DNA of 12,212 nt from Methanocella_A sp035319305 (GCA_035319305.1 DATHCY010000308.1:1-12212), one strand, 5' to 3'; positions 1 through 7,151 are shown, numbered from the stretch's first letter. The notes: a model not told the origin generated them from the sequence alone. Numbers and translations are program-made.

Positions 1-103
1 AAGACTACCGCCAACCAAATTAGACCATCCATTGTATCACCAGTTTATTCATAAAATAGAGCTATTTTTATAGATATAAATATTAACGGTATTTTGCGCC
101 AAT

Positions 104-206
104 AACAGCCATAAAAACGCAATATATACGTAAATAGCATAGCTATTGATAAATAAGCATTAGTAATAATATTAATGTTACATATAGCGGCTATTTTATG
201 GCTGTT
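104..206. repeat. 13-bp perfect inverted repeat
   Basis: AACAGCCATAAAA at 104-116 is the exact reverse complement of TTTTATGGCTGTT at 194-206, with 77 bp between the arms. The 133-147 dyad lies inside the loop, so a nested cruciform or RNA stem is possible. The related string GGCCATAAAT recurs at 228-237, and AGCCATAAATA at 1614-1624 before the acetyltransferase gene. The function is unknown. Confidence 0.6.
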
Positions 207-294
207 TAGCATTCTACTTTTAATATGGCCATAAATGTACTTTTACAGGCATATACTTGCCATGCATAAGAATTTAACCTGTCATCGTAGAACG

Positions 295-306
295 TTAATT
301 AAATTT
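295..306 (+). promoter_or_regulatory. Candidate TATA box for the first MFS gene
   Basis: TTAATTAAATTT is centred about 26 nt before the ATG at 326. This is the spacing expected for a leaderless archaeal transcript. It supports 326 over the TTG at 305, which lies within the box. Confidence 0.45.
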
Positions 307-325
307 GGTAGTCGGATCGGTGTCT

Positions 326-1570
326 ATGATTTTAAAGTACATACGCAGCATGTCTGGCTTCAACAGGAATGTCAGGCTTTTTCTGGCCCAAATTTTCATC
401 ATGGGCATCTACTCTGGAATATATGGCATTGTGTTTAACCTCTACGTGCTCGATATAGGCTACAGAACAGACTTCCTTGGGCTGCTGCTCTCCGTATCTC
501 TGCTGGCCACATCTCTGGCGTCCGTCCCGGCGGGGATGCTCTGTGACCGATTCGATCGTAAAAAGCTGATTGTGGGCTCGTCAGTGCTGTCCGCAATAGC
601 CATGCTGCCGCTCTTCCTGTCACCATCCCCTATTATTATGCTGGCAGCCAGCGCGCTCAGCGGTATGCTCGGAGCCATTGCTACCGTGTGCGCCACTCCA
701 TTCCTGTCGGACAACTGTGAAACGGATCAGGCTGTACATGTGTTCAGCGTCAGTTCCGCCCTGACCTGGGCCGCGATGGTGATAGGCTCCACCCTGGGCG
801 GGCTGATACCATTACTCTGGCCTATGCTGCATATCAACGCAAGCCGTTACCAGATAACGCTGGTAGCCTCGATGCTACTGGTGTTCGCAGGCTGCGCTCT
901 GCTGGTCTTCCTGAAAGATACCAAGTGCAGGATTCATCACACTACCGCCAACGTAAGAGGGAAATGGAAGGTTCGCCCATCAACCGAGACGCTTAAGTTC
1001 ACCGCGATCAGCGTCATCATAGGCATAGGCGCTGGTATGGTCGTACCCTATTTCAACGTTTATTTTACCAAAATCGTCCATGCAAGCATCTTTGAAACCG
1101 GCCTAGTTTTCGCCGTCGCGGATATTTTCATGGTGGCTGGCTTCATCGCGATCCCCCATGTAGCGCAGAGGATCGGCAGGGCCCGATCCGCTGTAATCAC
1201 CCAGACGGCATCGCTACCATTTTTGATTATGATGGCGATCACGACCAATTTCCTCGCGGCCTCTACTGCCTATATAATGAGAATGTTCCTGATGAACATG
1301 GCCGGCCCGGCCCAGACTAGTCTGCAGATGGAGGTCATCAAGCAGGAAGAGCGGGGCTTCGCGGTGGGCCTGATGTCGACAGGCAATAGCTTGGCAGTTG
1401 CTGTCAGCACATATATCAGCGGTCTGCTCATGACAGGGGGGAACTTCACGATCCCGTTTATCATCACCTGCATTGCATATGTCGGCGCCGCCGCGCTCCT
1501 ATATATATACTTCGGCAAGCTTGAGGGTAAAAAGCGCATAGAAAAAGCCGCGGTGCCGCAGGATCCTTAG
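326..1570 (+). CDS. MFS transporter, copy 1
   Basis: This is a 414-residue polytopic membrane protein of the major facilitator superfamily, with about 12 hydrophobic segments. The signature between helices 2 and 3 is clear: G70-MLCDRFDRKK-80, matching GxxxDRxxRRK. The central hydrophilic loop (roughly residues 195-220) is basic and divides the two six-helix halves. It probably exports a small molecule using an ion gradient; the substrate cannot be read from sequence. The ATG at 326 is preferred because an AT-rich TATA-like box lies 26 nt upstream and the N-terminus then aligns with the second copy (SGFNRNVRLF against AGFNRNVRLL). A TTG at 305 would add seven residues. It is closely similar along its whole length to the transporter at 2244-3527, so the two probably arose by tandem duplication. 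The C-terminal tail is short, basic and cytoplasmic. Confidence 0.93.
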   Translation: MILKYIRSMSGFNRNVRLFLAQIFIMGIYSGIYGIVFNLYVLDIGYRTDFLGLLLSVSLLATSLASVPAGMLCDRFDRKKLIVGSSVLSAIAMLPLFLSPSPIIMLAASALSGMLGAIATVCATPFLSDNCETDQAVHVFSVSSALTWAAMVIGSTLGGLIPLLWPMLHINASRYQITLVASMLLVFAGCALLVFLKDTKCRIHHTTANVRGKWKVRPSTETLKFTAISVIIGIGAGMVVPYFNVYFTKIVHASIFETGLVFAVADIFMVAGFIAIPHVAQRIGRARSAVITQTASLPFLIMMAITTNFLAASTAYIMRMFLMNMAGPAQTSLQMEVIKQEERGFAVGLMSTGNSLAVAVSTYISGLLMTGGNFTIPFIITCIAYVGAAALLYIYFGKLEGKKRIEKAAVPQDP

Positions 1571-1617
1571 CTTGGTGACCCGCCGATAGAGTCTCCCGCC
1601 CCTTATCTGGTGTAGCC

Positions 1618-1625
1618 ATAAATAT
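1618..1625 (+). promoter_or_regulatory. Candidate TATA box for the GNAT gene
   Basis: ATAAATAT is centred about 25-26 nt before the ATG at 1647, and no Shine-Dalgarno sequence precedes that ATG. The pair fits a leaderless transcript starting at or next to the start codon. Confidence 0.55.
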
Positions 1626-1646
1626 GGGAATGCACAATCTGTATAT

Positions 1647-2150
1647 ATGGAGTCGCTCCAGGTAATATACCTGAAAAACGGGCAGAGCGTGCGGATTTTA
1701 AAGGCCGGTGTGGCTGATGCTGAGGAGATCCTAGCGCTTCAGAAGATCGCCTATATCACCGAGGCGGAGATCTATGACTTCGATATTCCTCCTCTGAAGC
1801 AGACTCATAATGAAATTGTGAGGGAATTTTCCGATCACATTTTCCTCAAGGCCGAGACTAAAGGCAGGATCGCAGGATCGGTAAGGGCCCGAGGGATGGA
1901 TGACACATGCCTGATAGGCAGGCTTATCGTCGACCCGGTTTTTCGTGGGCAGGGCATCGGAACCGCGCTCATGACCACGATCGAGAGGGAGTTCGCGGCG
2001 TTCAAAAGGTACGAGCTATTCACCGGCGACAGGAGCGAAAGGAACATCGCACTGTATGAACGGCTCGGTTACCATATATGTCGATCGGAGCAAGTTTCAT
2101 GCTCCCTCAAACTCGTGTTTCTCGAGAAGTATGCCGATGGTCCCAGGTAG
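1647..2150 (+). CDS. GNAT-family N-acetyltransferase
   Basis: This 167-residue protein is a single GCN5-related acetyltransferase domain that transfers acetyl from acetyl-CoA to an amine. Motif A, which binds the pyrophosphate of CoA, is plain: LIVDPVF then R100-GQGIG-105, matching (Q/R)xxGx(G/A). Motif B follows as RSERNIALYERLGY (129-142), the usual helix and turn with the Asn and Tyr that contact CoA and the acetyl group. The N-terminal part (ADAEEILALQKIAY) is the substrate-side helix pair. Length is normal for a stand-alone GNAT. It lies between two paralogous MFS exporters, 76 nt after the first and 93 nt before the second, each with its own promoter-like box. The context hints at acetylation and export of the same or related compounds, but the acceptor is not identifiable. 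Confidence 0.92.
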   Translation: MESLQVIYLKNGQSVRILKAGVADAEEILALQKIAYITEAEIYDFDIPPLKQTHNEIVREFSDHIFLKAETKGRIAGSVRARGMDDTCLIGRLIVDPVFRGQGIGTALMTTIEREFAAFKRYELFTGDRSERNIALYERLGYHICRSEQVSCSLKLVFLEKYADGPR

Positions 2151-2207
2151 GGTTACATGGGTACCGAAAGATAGCTTACATCGGCCGTTTCCCGTACAGG
2201 CAGAAGG

Positions 2208-2215
2208 CTATAAAC
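2208..2215 (+). promoter_or_regulatory. Candidate TATA box for the second MFS gene
   Basis: CTATAAAC is centred about 32 nt before the ATG at 2244. It is slightly further than for neighbouring genes but still consistent with a leaderless or very short-leader transcript. Confidence 0.45.
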
Positions 2216-2243
2216 TAGTCCTTATACACTCCATATTCCGGCA

Positions 2244-3527
2244 ATGGAGGGATTGTTCACGGAGCTAGTTAAAAACTATCTGCATATGGTGGCTGGTTTC
2301 AACCGGAACGTTAGGTTGCTGCTATTGCGTACCATCATCATGGGTCTTTATTCCGGCATTTACGGGATCATCTTTAACTTGTACATCCTGGACATGGGAT
2401 TCCATACTGACTTCCTAGGGCTGCTACTTGCGGTATCGCTGCTCGCATCGTCCACCATGTCAGTCCCTGCAGGGCTACTGTGCGATCGGTTCGACCGGCG
2501 CAAGCTGATAATCGCCTCGAGCTTCCTATCCCTGCTGGCGGTACTGCCGCTCTTTATCATGAAAGAGCCATATGTGCTGCTGATGTTCGCCGCCGTCGGT
2601 GGCATATTCAGCTCCATCAGCGCCGTTTGCCTGACGCCGATCCTCTCGGAGAACTGTAAAGCTGACAGGAGCGTGCATGTGTTCAGCGCAAACGCGTCGC
2701 TAGGCTGGATCGCGTCGGTGATCGGCTGTGCTGTCGGAGGCTTGATGCCCGGAATCTGGCTGTCGCGCTTTCCATGCGCTGGAAGTGGGTATCAGCTCAC
2801 GTTGATCTCGTCGGTCGCGTTGCTCGGCGTGAGTAGCCTGCTCGCGTTTTTCCTTAAGGAGCACCGATGCCAGGGCATCAGTAAAGGGAAGCCGGTCCTG
2901 TCAATCAAAAATTTTAGACTGTCCCCTATAGTTCTGAAGTTCACACTGACCAGCATCACGTTTGGCGTCGCCTCGGGCATGATCGTGCCCTACTTCAACG
3001 TGTACTTTATGAAAGCGCTCAACATGAGCGTGCTGGAGATTGGCCTGACATCCGCGGCCGCCGGAGCGTTTATGATCCTGGGCTTCGTGCTCACCCCGCT
3101 GGTCACCTCGAGGATCGGCAAGATCAGGTCCGCGGTGGTCACCAAGCTGATTTCAGCCCCGTGTCTGGTGCTTATGGCATTCACTAGGGACTTCGTAATG
3201 GTCGCCGGCGCTTATGTAGCGTATATGTTTCTTATCAATATGGCGGGACCAGCGACGACCAGCTTTCAGATGGAGCATATCAAGAGGCATGAGCAGGGTT
3301 TCGCCGTCGGTCTAATGTCTACCGGAAGCTGTCTTGCAATTTCAGCCAGTTCGTATATCAGTGGTGTCATGATCGCACATGGTAACTATATCTGGCCGTT
3401 TATATTCACATGCGCGGGCTATGTCGTCACTGCAATTCTCCTATACTATTATTTTAAGGACCTGGAGCACCTGCCGTCGCTTCGATTGTGGAATAACCAG
3501 AAGGACCGGGAGAAGCTAACCGGGTGA
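2244..3527 (+). CDS. MFS transporter, copy 2
   Basis: This is a 427-residue major facilitator superfamily transporter with about 12 transmembrane segments. The helix 2-3 signature reads G77-LLCDRFDRRK-87. It aligns end to end with the transporter at 326-1570. Shared blocks include GFNRNVRL, SGIYGI-FNLY-LD, TDFLGLLL-VSLLA, NMAGPA-TS-QME near the C-terminal half, and ERGFAVGLMSTG/EQGFAVGLMSTG. The strongest conservation lies in the N-terminal half and around the 10th-11th helices. The loop at about residues 200-225 and the tail differ, which may reflect different substrates. The start at 2244 sits close behind a TATA-like box with no ribosome site before it. GGAGGG at 2247-2252 lies inside the first codons and could serve only a later start, for which no well-spaced candidate exists. 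The substrate is unknown. Confidence 0.93.
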   Translation: MEGLFTELVKNYLHMVAGFNRNVRLLLLRTIIMGLYSGIYGIIFNLYILDMGFHTDFLGLLLAVSLLASSTMSVPAGLLCDRFDRRKLIIASSFLSLLAVLPLFIMKEPYVLLMFAAVGGIFSSISAVCLTPILSENCKADRSVHVFSANASLGWIASVIGCAVGGLMPGIWLSRFPCAGSGYQLTLISSVALLGVSSLLAFFLKEHRCQGISKGKPVLSIKNFRLSPIVLKFTLTSITFGVASGMIVPYFNVYFMKALNMSVLEIGLTSAAAGAFMILGFVLTPLVTSRIGKIRSAVVTKLISAPCLVLMAFTRDFVMVAGAYVAYMFLINMAGPATTSFQMEHIKRHEQGFAVGLMSTGSCLAISASSYISGVMIAHGNYIWPFIFTCAGYVVTAILLYYYFKDLEHLPSLRLWNNQKDREKLTG

Positions 3528-3532
3528 TAGCT

Positions 3533-3569
3533 ATAGCGAGCGGTAAAAGACCGCGAACATTCTTGCTAT
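3533..3569 (+). terminator. Branched hairpin after MFS copy 2
   Basis: An outer 8-bp stem (ATAGCGAG 3533-3540 with CTTGCTAT 3562-3569, one G-U pair) encloses an inner CGGT-AAAAG-ACCG hairpin at 3541-3553. It begins six bases after the stop codon. It could stabilise the 3' end or assist termination. No long T run follows, so the terminator role is uncertain. Confidence 0.35.
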
Positions 3570-3649
3570 TCCAGGATGGAAAAAGCTCATTAGAGCCGGT
3601 GTGCTTTCCCCGTCCTACGGCCCCATTATCGTAAAGCGGCGATCGCTAA

Positions 3650-3659
3650 CGTTATAGTA
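3650..3659 (+). promoter_or_regulatory. Candidate TATA box for the TIM-barrel gene
   Basis: CGTTATAGTA is centred about 26 nt before the ATG at 3681, which lacks a Shine-Dalgarno site. This again fits leaderless transcription. Confidence 0.5.
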
Positions 3660-3680
3660 CATTGGGACAGAATAGTTGCC

Positions 3681-4433
3681 ATGCACAAGGTCCGGATCGG
3701 TTTCTCCACCCTCTCCCTGTTCTGGAGATCTCCGTTTGATTGGGCCAAAGCAGCTATATCGGATGGATTCGGCGCGATTGAGGTCCTCTGCGAGGGCCCC
3801 CAATGGCCCAGGGAGGCCGATGCGCGGCAGATCCGGGATAGTTTCGAGGGCAGCGGCTTGGAGGTGTATTTACATTCTCCCACCGTAGATCTTAATCCTG
3901 CCAGCGTAAACCGCGGCATCCGGGAAGAGACGCTGAGGCAGCTTGGCGAAGCGGTCGATATGGCTGCTGTCGCTGGCGCGAAATATGTGACGACCCATCC
4001 TGGCATTGTGCACAAAGATAAAGTGCGTGGGGTTTGCATAGATTATGCTATGCAGGTGCTGGGGGAGGCGGCGGACGATGCCAGATCTGCCGGTGTGACA
4101 CTGTCCATCGAGAACATGCCGTCACATAGGCAGTTTCTATGTAATACCCCTGAAGAGCTGGCCGGTTTCAGTTCTAACTGCGGCTGCGGGGTCACGATCG
4201 ACGTGGGACATGCCATTATGTGTTCCGAGCCCCGGGAGTTCCTGAATTTGTCGGAGATCGTATACCTGCACGTCAATGATAACATGGGAGAGCGTGATCA
4301 GCACCTCTGTCCTGGCGAGGGCATACTCGATATGTCCATGCTTCTGGGGCAGAAGCGTATGATCATCGAGCTCGATGATTATGCCAAAGTTTTAAAAGGA
4401 CGAGATATCATTTTTAACGTGCTAAATGGTTGA
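3681..4433 (+). CDS. Xylose isomerase-like / AP endonuclease 2 TIM-barrel metalloprotein
   Basis: This 250-residue protein is a (beta/alpha)8 barrel of the AP endonuclease 2 / xylose isomerase-like superfamily, which covers sugar isomerases, epimerases and endonuclease IV. Candidate metal ligands sit at the ends of successive strands: H65 (YLHSPT), H106 (TTHPG), E144 (SIENMP), D174 and H177 (TIDVGH), H197 (LHVND), D206 and H208 (DQH before GEG) and E230 (MIIEL). Their order and spacing match the nine ligands of the trinuclear zinc site of endonuclease IV. The barrel is shorter than endonuclease IV (about 280 residues), and I do not see its usual DNA-binding loops clearly. Both a sugar-phosphate isomerase/epimerase and a repair nuclease are therefore possible. 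Cysteines in CNTP and NCGCG (154-169) are unusual. The gene stands alone, 153 nt after the second transporter. Confidence 0.85.
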   Translation: MHKVRIGFSTLSLFWRSPFDWAKAAISDGFGAIEVLCEGPQWPREADARQIRDSFEGSGLEVYLHSPTVDLNPASVNRGIREETLRQLGEAVDMAAVAGAKYVTTHPGIVHKDKVRGVCIDYAMQVLGEAADDARSAGVTLSIENMPSHRQFLCNTPEELAGFSSNCGCGVTIDVGHAIMCSEPREFLNLSEIVYLHVNDNMGERDQHLCPGEGILDMSMLLGQKRMIIELDDYAKVLKGRDIIFNVLNG

Positions 4434-4470
4434 TAAATACGGATTATTTGCTTGGTATACAAGCGTTTCT

Positions 4471-4484
4471 ACCATATAAAATTT
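4471..4484 (+). promoter_or_regulatory. TATA box upstream of the SprT-like gene
   Basis: ACCATATAAAATTT is the strongest TATA-like box in the window. It predicts a transcript start near 4500-4505 and so a leader of about 125 nt before the ATG at 4629. Confidence 0.6.
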
Positions 4485-4529
4485 CGAAACGACAAAGTTA
4501 ATAATGGATATTGAGTATTTACATTTCTT

Positions 4530-4582
4530 GCGGGAGAACCCGCCCATGACAATAATGGAAGTGTCGAGCCGTCCGGGCTCGA
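4530..4582 (+). promoter_or_regulatory. Two hairpins in the 5' leader of the SprT-like gene
   Basis: GCGGG-AGAA-CCCGC (4530-4543) and TCGAGCC-GTCCG-GGCTCGA (4564-4582) are perfect stems of 5 and 7 bp, separated by 20 nt. Both fall within the predicted leader between the TATA box at 4471-4484 and the ribosome site at 4618-4624. They could be a post-transcriptional control element. I do not recognise a known riboswitch class. The first hairpin could instead end the upstream transcript. Confidence 0.5.
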
Positions 4583-4628
4583 AGACCAGAGAATAGTTCA
4601 ATACGCTTTTCGAATGAAAGGTGAGTAG

Positions 4629-5309
4629 ATGGAATACGATCGGGCTTTGAGAATGGAAATCATAAACGGGTATCTCAGCGAGACCCAGGAACGGTTCGAG
4701 CACATTAACAAAACGTACTTCGATAACGACATACCGGACATTATGCTCCGCATCAGCGATCGCCTATCAAGTCGGATCGGCTACGCGCATAGCAACCCTC
4801 TGGGGGTAGTCCTTTCGTATCGGTATTTAGACAAGTACGGGTGGGATGTGCTGGACGAAGTATTAAGACACGAGATCGCACATATCTACGCTTATCACTT
4901 CCATGGAGAGCGGGGCCATCGCGGCGCCCATTTCCGAAACGCCTGCAAGCTGATGGATGTCTCTCCCACGGCGAGGACCAACGACCTATTCGTCGAGCGG
5001 GAAAAATGGCACTATCGCTGCCGTATCTGCGGGACCGTATACTCCACATATAGGCCATTTACCTCAGTCCAGCACTGCGACTGTAGCGCAAAATCGGACG
5101 GTACCATCCTCGTCAAGGCCACCAGGGAACAGATCGTGCTCCCGCTGGTCGAGTTCCGAAAACACATCCGACCGAAGATCACCGTGTACCGCTGCGCCAG
5201 CTGCGGCAGGGAGGTACATAGGTACAAGCGCTGGTCCGAAAAACATTCCTGTGCTATCTGTCATCCAAATGAGTACGATGAGTCGTGCCTCATGGAGCTT
5301 GTTAGGTGA
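4629..5309 (+). CDS. SprT-like zinc metalloprotease-fold protein with two zinc ribbons
   Basis: This 226-residue protein opens with an SprT-like domain (about residues 10-125). It has the metalloprotease signature H81-E-I-A-H85 and a likely third ligand, H101, in RGAHFRNAC. In this family (SprT, Spartan/Wss1 relatives) the fold cleaves proteins, notably ones crosslinked to DNA. Two treble-clef or zinc-ribbon modules follow: C131-RIC134 with C150-DC152, and C189-ASC192 with C208-AIC211. These may bind DNA or zinc-stabilise the tail. The predicted substrate is inferred from family only. The start is well supported by AAGGTGAG (4617-4624) four bases before the ATG. This gene therefore uses a leadered, Shine-Dalgarno-driven mRNA, unlike its leaderless neighbours. 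It stands alone with its own promoter and structured leader. Length is somewhat above the usual 150-170 residues because of the second ribbon. Confidence 0.88.
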   Translation: MEYDRALRMEIINGYLSETQERFEHINKTYFDNDIPDIMLRISDRLSSRIGYAHSNPLGVVLSYRYLDKYGWDVLDEVLRHEIAHIYAYHFHGERGHRGAHFRNACKLMDVSPTARTNDLFVEREKWHYRCRICGTVYSTYRPFTSVQHCDCSAKSDGTILVKATREQIVLPLVEFRKHIRPKITVYRCASCGREVHRYKRWSEKHSCAICHPNEYDESCLMELVR

Positions 5310-5458
5310 ACCACCATACCCTAAAAGGATATGGCTTCCTGTTTCATAGGACCCTAAAAACCAGTGTAGGGCGTCGTTAGGCGACCGTCGACCCGCGAAG
5401 AATATTACTATAAATTAAAACCCAACAACCGCCAAAACGTGTTTTTCCGGGGGTATTC

Positions 5459-5466
5459 ATTTAATT
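5459..5466 (+). promoter_or_regulatory. Candidate TATA box for the 83-residue protein gene
   Basis: ATTTAATT is centred 26-27 nt before the ATG at 5489. A second, stronger-looking box, ACTATAAATT at 5408-5417, would give a leader of about 50 nt. Either could drive the gene. Confidence 0.4.
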
Positions 5467-5488
5467 CCATCCCTCGTCCTCATCACAT

Positions 5489-5740
5489 ATGGAATTTTCT
5501 GCGGTAGTGGAGAGATACGGCGAGGAAACCATGAAGGAAGCGATGATCCGGCTGACCTCCAGGATAGAGCAAATCATCAGGCAGAGGACAGATTCCGCAG
5601 TCAACGGGATGCTAATGATCACCATGGAGGAGATTCAAGAGGATGCCCATGAGGTAGCCTGCGTGCTCAATGAATTTCCGTTCTCCCTGGATGAAAAATT
5701 TGCCATGATTGAAAAGGCGTGGGAGATCATCGGGCTCTGA
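5489..5740 (+). CDS. Small acidic helical protein, function unknown
   Basis: I do not recognise this 83-residue protein. It is mostly charged, with heptad-like hydrophobic spacing and no cysteines apart from one at 58. Predicted helices cover about residues 3-35 (VVERYGEETMKEAMIRLTSRIEQIIRQ), 43-60 and 66-82. It has no signal peptide or membrane segment, so it is probably cytoplasmic. The start at 5489 is the only one available, because an in-frame TAA lies at 5462 with no alternative start between. Codon use and the lack of overlap with a better frame support a real gene. It runs convergently toward the mini-ferredoxin gene, and the two share a hairpin between their stops. Confidence 0.65.
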   Translation: MEFSAVVERYGEETMKEAMIRLTSRIEQIIRQRTDSAVNGMLMITMEEIQEDAHEVACVLNEFPFSLDEKFAMIEKAWEIIGL

Positions 5741-5753
5741 TAATAGTGGGATC

Positions 5754-5774
5754 TGAGGGGTGAATAACCTCTCA
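5754..5774. terminator. Hairpin between convergent genes
   Basis: TGAGGGGT-GAATA-ACCTCTCA forms an 8-bp stem (one G-U pair) with a 5-nt loop. It sits between the stop at 5740 on the plus strand and the mini-ferredoxin stop at 5783 on the minus strand. This is where a shared bidirectional 3' element would be. There is no clear T tract. Confidence 0.4.
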
Positions 5775-5782
5775 CAGGCCTG

Positions 5783-5957
5783 TCAATAGTCGATCTCAAC
5801 CACGATCTGGCGTTTTTGAAATTCCTGCAGAATTCTGCGCGTCATCTCGCCGTCCGAACGAATAGACAAGGGCATTATTGGAACACATATCTGCACAGCT
5901 TCCGCAGCTTATACATTCGTCATTTTTCGCAGAGCCTGCTTTTACCATTTCTAACAT
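5783..5957 (-). pseudogene. Mini-ferredoxin (single 4Fe-4S) with an apparent one-base frameshift
   Basis: From the ATG at 5957 the minus strand encodes MLEMVKAGSAKNDE followed by CISCGSCADMC, a perfect CxxCxxCxxxC 4Fe-4S motif. Read straight through, the frame gives 53 residues ending at 5796 with an unlikely tail. If one C is removed from the GCCC at about 5871-5873, the frame continues as SNNALSIRSDGEMTRRI and then LQEFQKRQIVVEIDY, stopping at 5783. That makes a tidy 57-residue ferredoxin-like protein. One of the usual four cysteines is followed by Ser instead of Pro. It could be a recent pseudogene, a sequencing error, or a gene still functional in its 53-residue form, since all four ligands precede the shift. 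The upstream minus-strand frame is open but holds a TGA at 5982, so the gene probably starts at 5957. It was probably an electron carrier; its partner is unknown. Confidence 0.6.
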
Positions 5958-6135
5958 CGGAAGGCTCCATAGACAGGCATATCAGAACCATGGATACGAA
6001 AATAGGCGAGCTAGGAGGTCTGCACAAGCAAACATCAACAAACCCTCGTACACCCGGATCGGTATCATGCCCGCCTGTAGCTTGCCGTAAAACTTATATC
6101 GGACGATGCAGGAAAGAAATCGAGGGCCTATTAGA

Positions 6136-7116
6136 ATGATCAATGCTTTCGATTGCTCGATGTGCGGCCACTGCTGCGCAAACCAAGACCTTATACAGCT
6201 AACATCGTACGAGCTGTTCCGGCTTGCGGAGCACCTGAAACAATCACCCGCAGAGCTCTTCGATACATGCTGCGAGCTCTGCGCAACCTCACTCAATCCC
6301 ATGGTCCATATGTATATTAAAACCGTGGAGATGCGCTGCCCATTCCTGGATGAAAAGCTCTGCAGCGTGCATCGGGCCCGTCCCTATGCCTGTCGGGCGT
6401 ATCCGATGAGGCAACTCAATACTAAAGCAAGGAGCATGAAGGCGTTCGTCCGGGAAAAGTACCCAATGCTGGAGGCCACCTGCAGCCTGTTCGGCCTGGA
6501 AGACGATGAAGAGCTCATCGGTGATCCAGCCCTACTGACAGAGCAGACGATCGCCTACATGGTGGACGAGATCTACTTCAACACCATCGGACCGGAGACA
6601 GCGAACCTGCGAGTGCCATGCGATATCACCATAGCTATCATGAATGACGATGCTGCCAGGGAGCCGGTAAGGTTATACCTCTCAGACCCAACGGGCCGCC
6701 CGCTCGAGAACACCGGGCTGCCCGGGCTCATCGCACTCATGCTGCAGGCCCGGGCGTGGGGCGTACCCTTATCGCTTGCAAAGCAGCCCCAGGAGGTTTC
6801 TACACAGGAAGACCCCAGGATCGGACCATATCTACTGGCAATGACCGATACACCCTCGGTCGACGGGCTGAGGGCGCTGATAGAGGGAGGCAGAATGGAC
6901 CTAAGCAGGTCGTTCATCGCGGTTCAAGGAGGAAAAGCTAGGATCAGCGCCGTCTATGCCTCCTCGGTCGATAAGGTCGCCATAGGCTTCCAGATCGAGA
7001 CCAATGCTGCAGCGGTTGATCGCCTGTCAGGCGAGAGAACCCAGCCGGTTTATATATTCTTCCTACCGGACGATGGGTCAACGACCAAGGCCATCGGGCT
7101 CGCTGTGAACGGCTGA
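6136..7116 (+). CDS. YkgJ-like cysteine-cluster (CxxCxxCC) protein
   Basis: This 326-residue protein has an N-terminal YkgJ-type domain, a family proposed to bind zinc or an iron-sulfur cluster. The ligands are visible as C7-SMC10-GHCC (13-14), then C68-PFL, C76-SVHRARPYAC86-RAYP, which matches the family pattern closely. Extra cysteines at 45, 46 and 49 lie between the two halves. Residues 110-326 form a second, acidic and mostly helical region that I cannot assign; family members are often only 100-150 residues long, so this extension is notable. There is no signal peptide or membrane segment. The ATG at 6136 is chosen because it places the first cysteine seven residues in, as in relatives, and GAGGG at 6122-6126 lies about 9 nt upstream. 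An ATG at 6106 would add ten residues. It sits divergent to the mini-ferredoxin gene, suggesting but not proving a redox link. Confidence 0.85.
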   Translation: MINAFDCSMCGHCCANQDLIQLTSYELFRLAEHLKQSPAELFDTCCELCATSLNPMVHMYIKTVEMRCPFLDEKLCSVHRARPYACRAYPMRQLNTKARSMKAFVREKYPMLEATCSLFGLEDDEELIGDPALLTEQTIAYMVDEIYFNTIGPETANLRVPCDITIAIMNDDAAREPVRLYLSDPTGRPLENTGLPGLIALMLQARAWGVPLSLAKQPQEVSTQEDPRIGPYLLAMTDTPSVDGLRALIEGGRMDLSRSFIAVQGGKARISAVYASSVDKVAIGFQIETNAAAVDRLSGERTQPVYIFFLPDDGSTTKAIGLAVNG

Positions 7117-7151
7117 TCTGCAAGCCAGAAATTATATGCGAAACGGAATAA

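Larger units (their letters stand above)
1..325. other. AT-rich non-coding region upstream of the first transporter
   Basis: No convincing protein is encoded here. The stretch is strongly AT-rich compared with the genes that follow. It carries several short dyads built on an AATAG/CTATT theme: 55-66 (AATAG-AG-CTATT), 133-147 (AATAGC-ATA-GCTATT) and 184-194 (ATAG-CGG-CTAT). A 13-bp inverted repeat overlaps the set (separate entry). Other TATA-like strings occur at about 71-83 and 229-237. It is probably a control region for the downstream transporter, or the edge of an older insertion. Confidence 0.5.

Noticed and set aside
5816..6139. Plus-strand open frames of 107 and 70 codons
   Set aside because: They lie opposite the mini-ferredoxin gene, have no ribosome site, and show no recognisable content.
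5982..6302. Minus-strand 106-codon frame that leads toward the mini-ferredoxin
   Set aside because: It overlaps the YkgJ-like coding region and ends in TGA before the cluster motif. The ferredoxin has its own ATG at 5957, so a longer protein is not needed.
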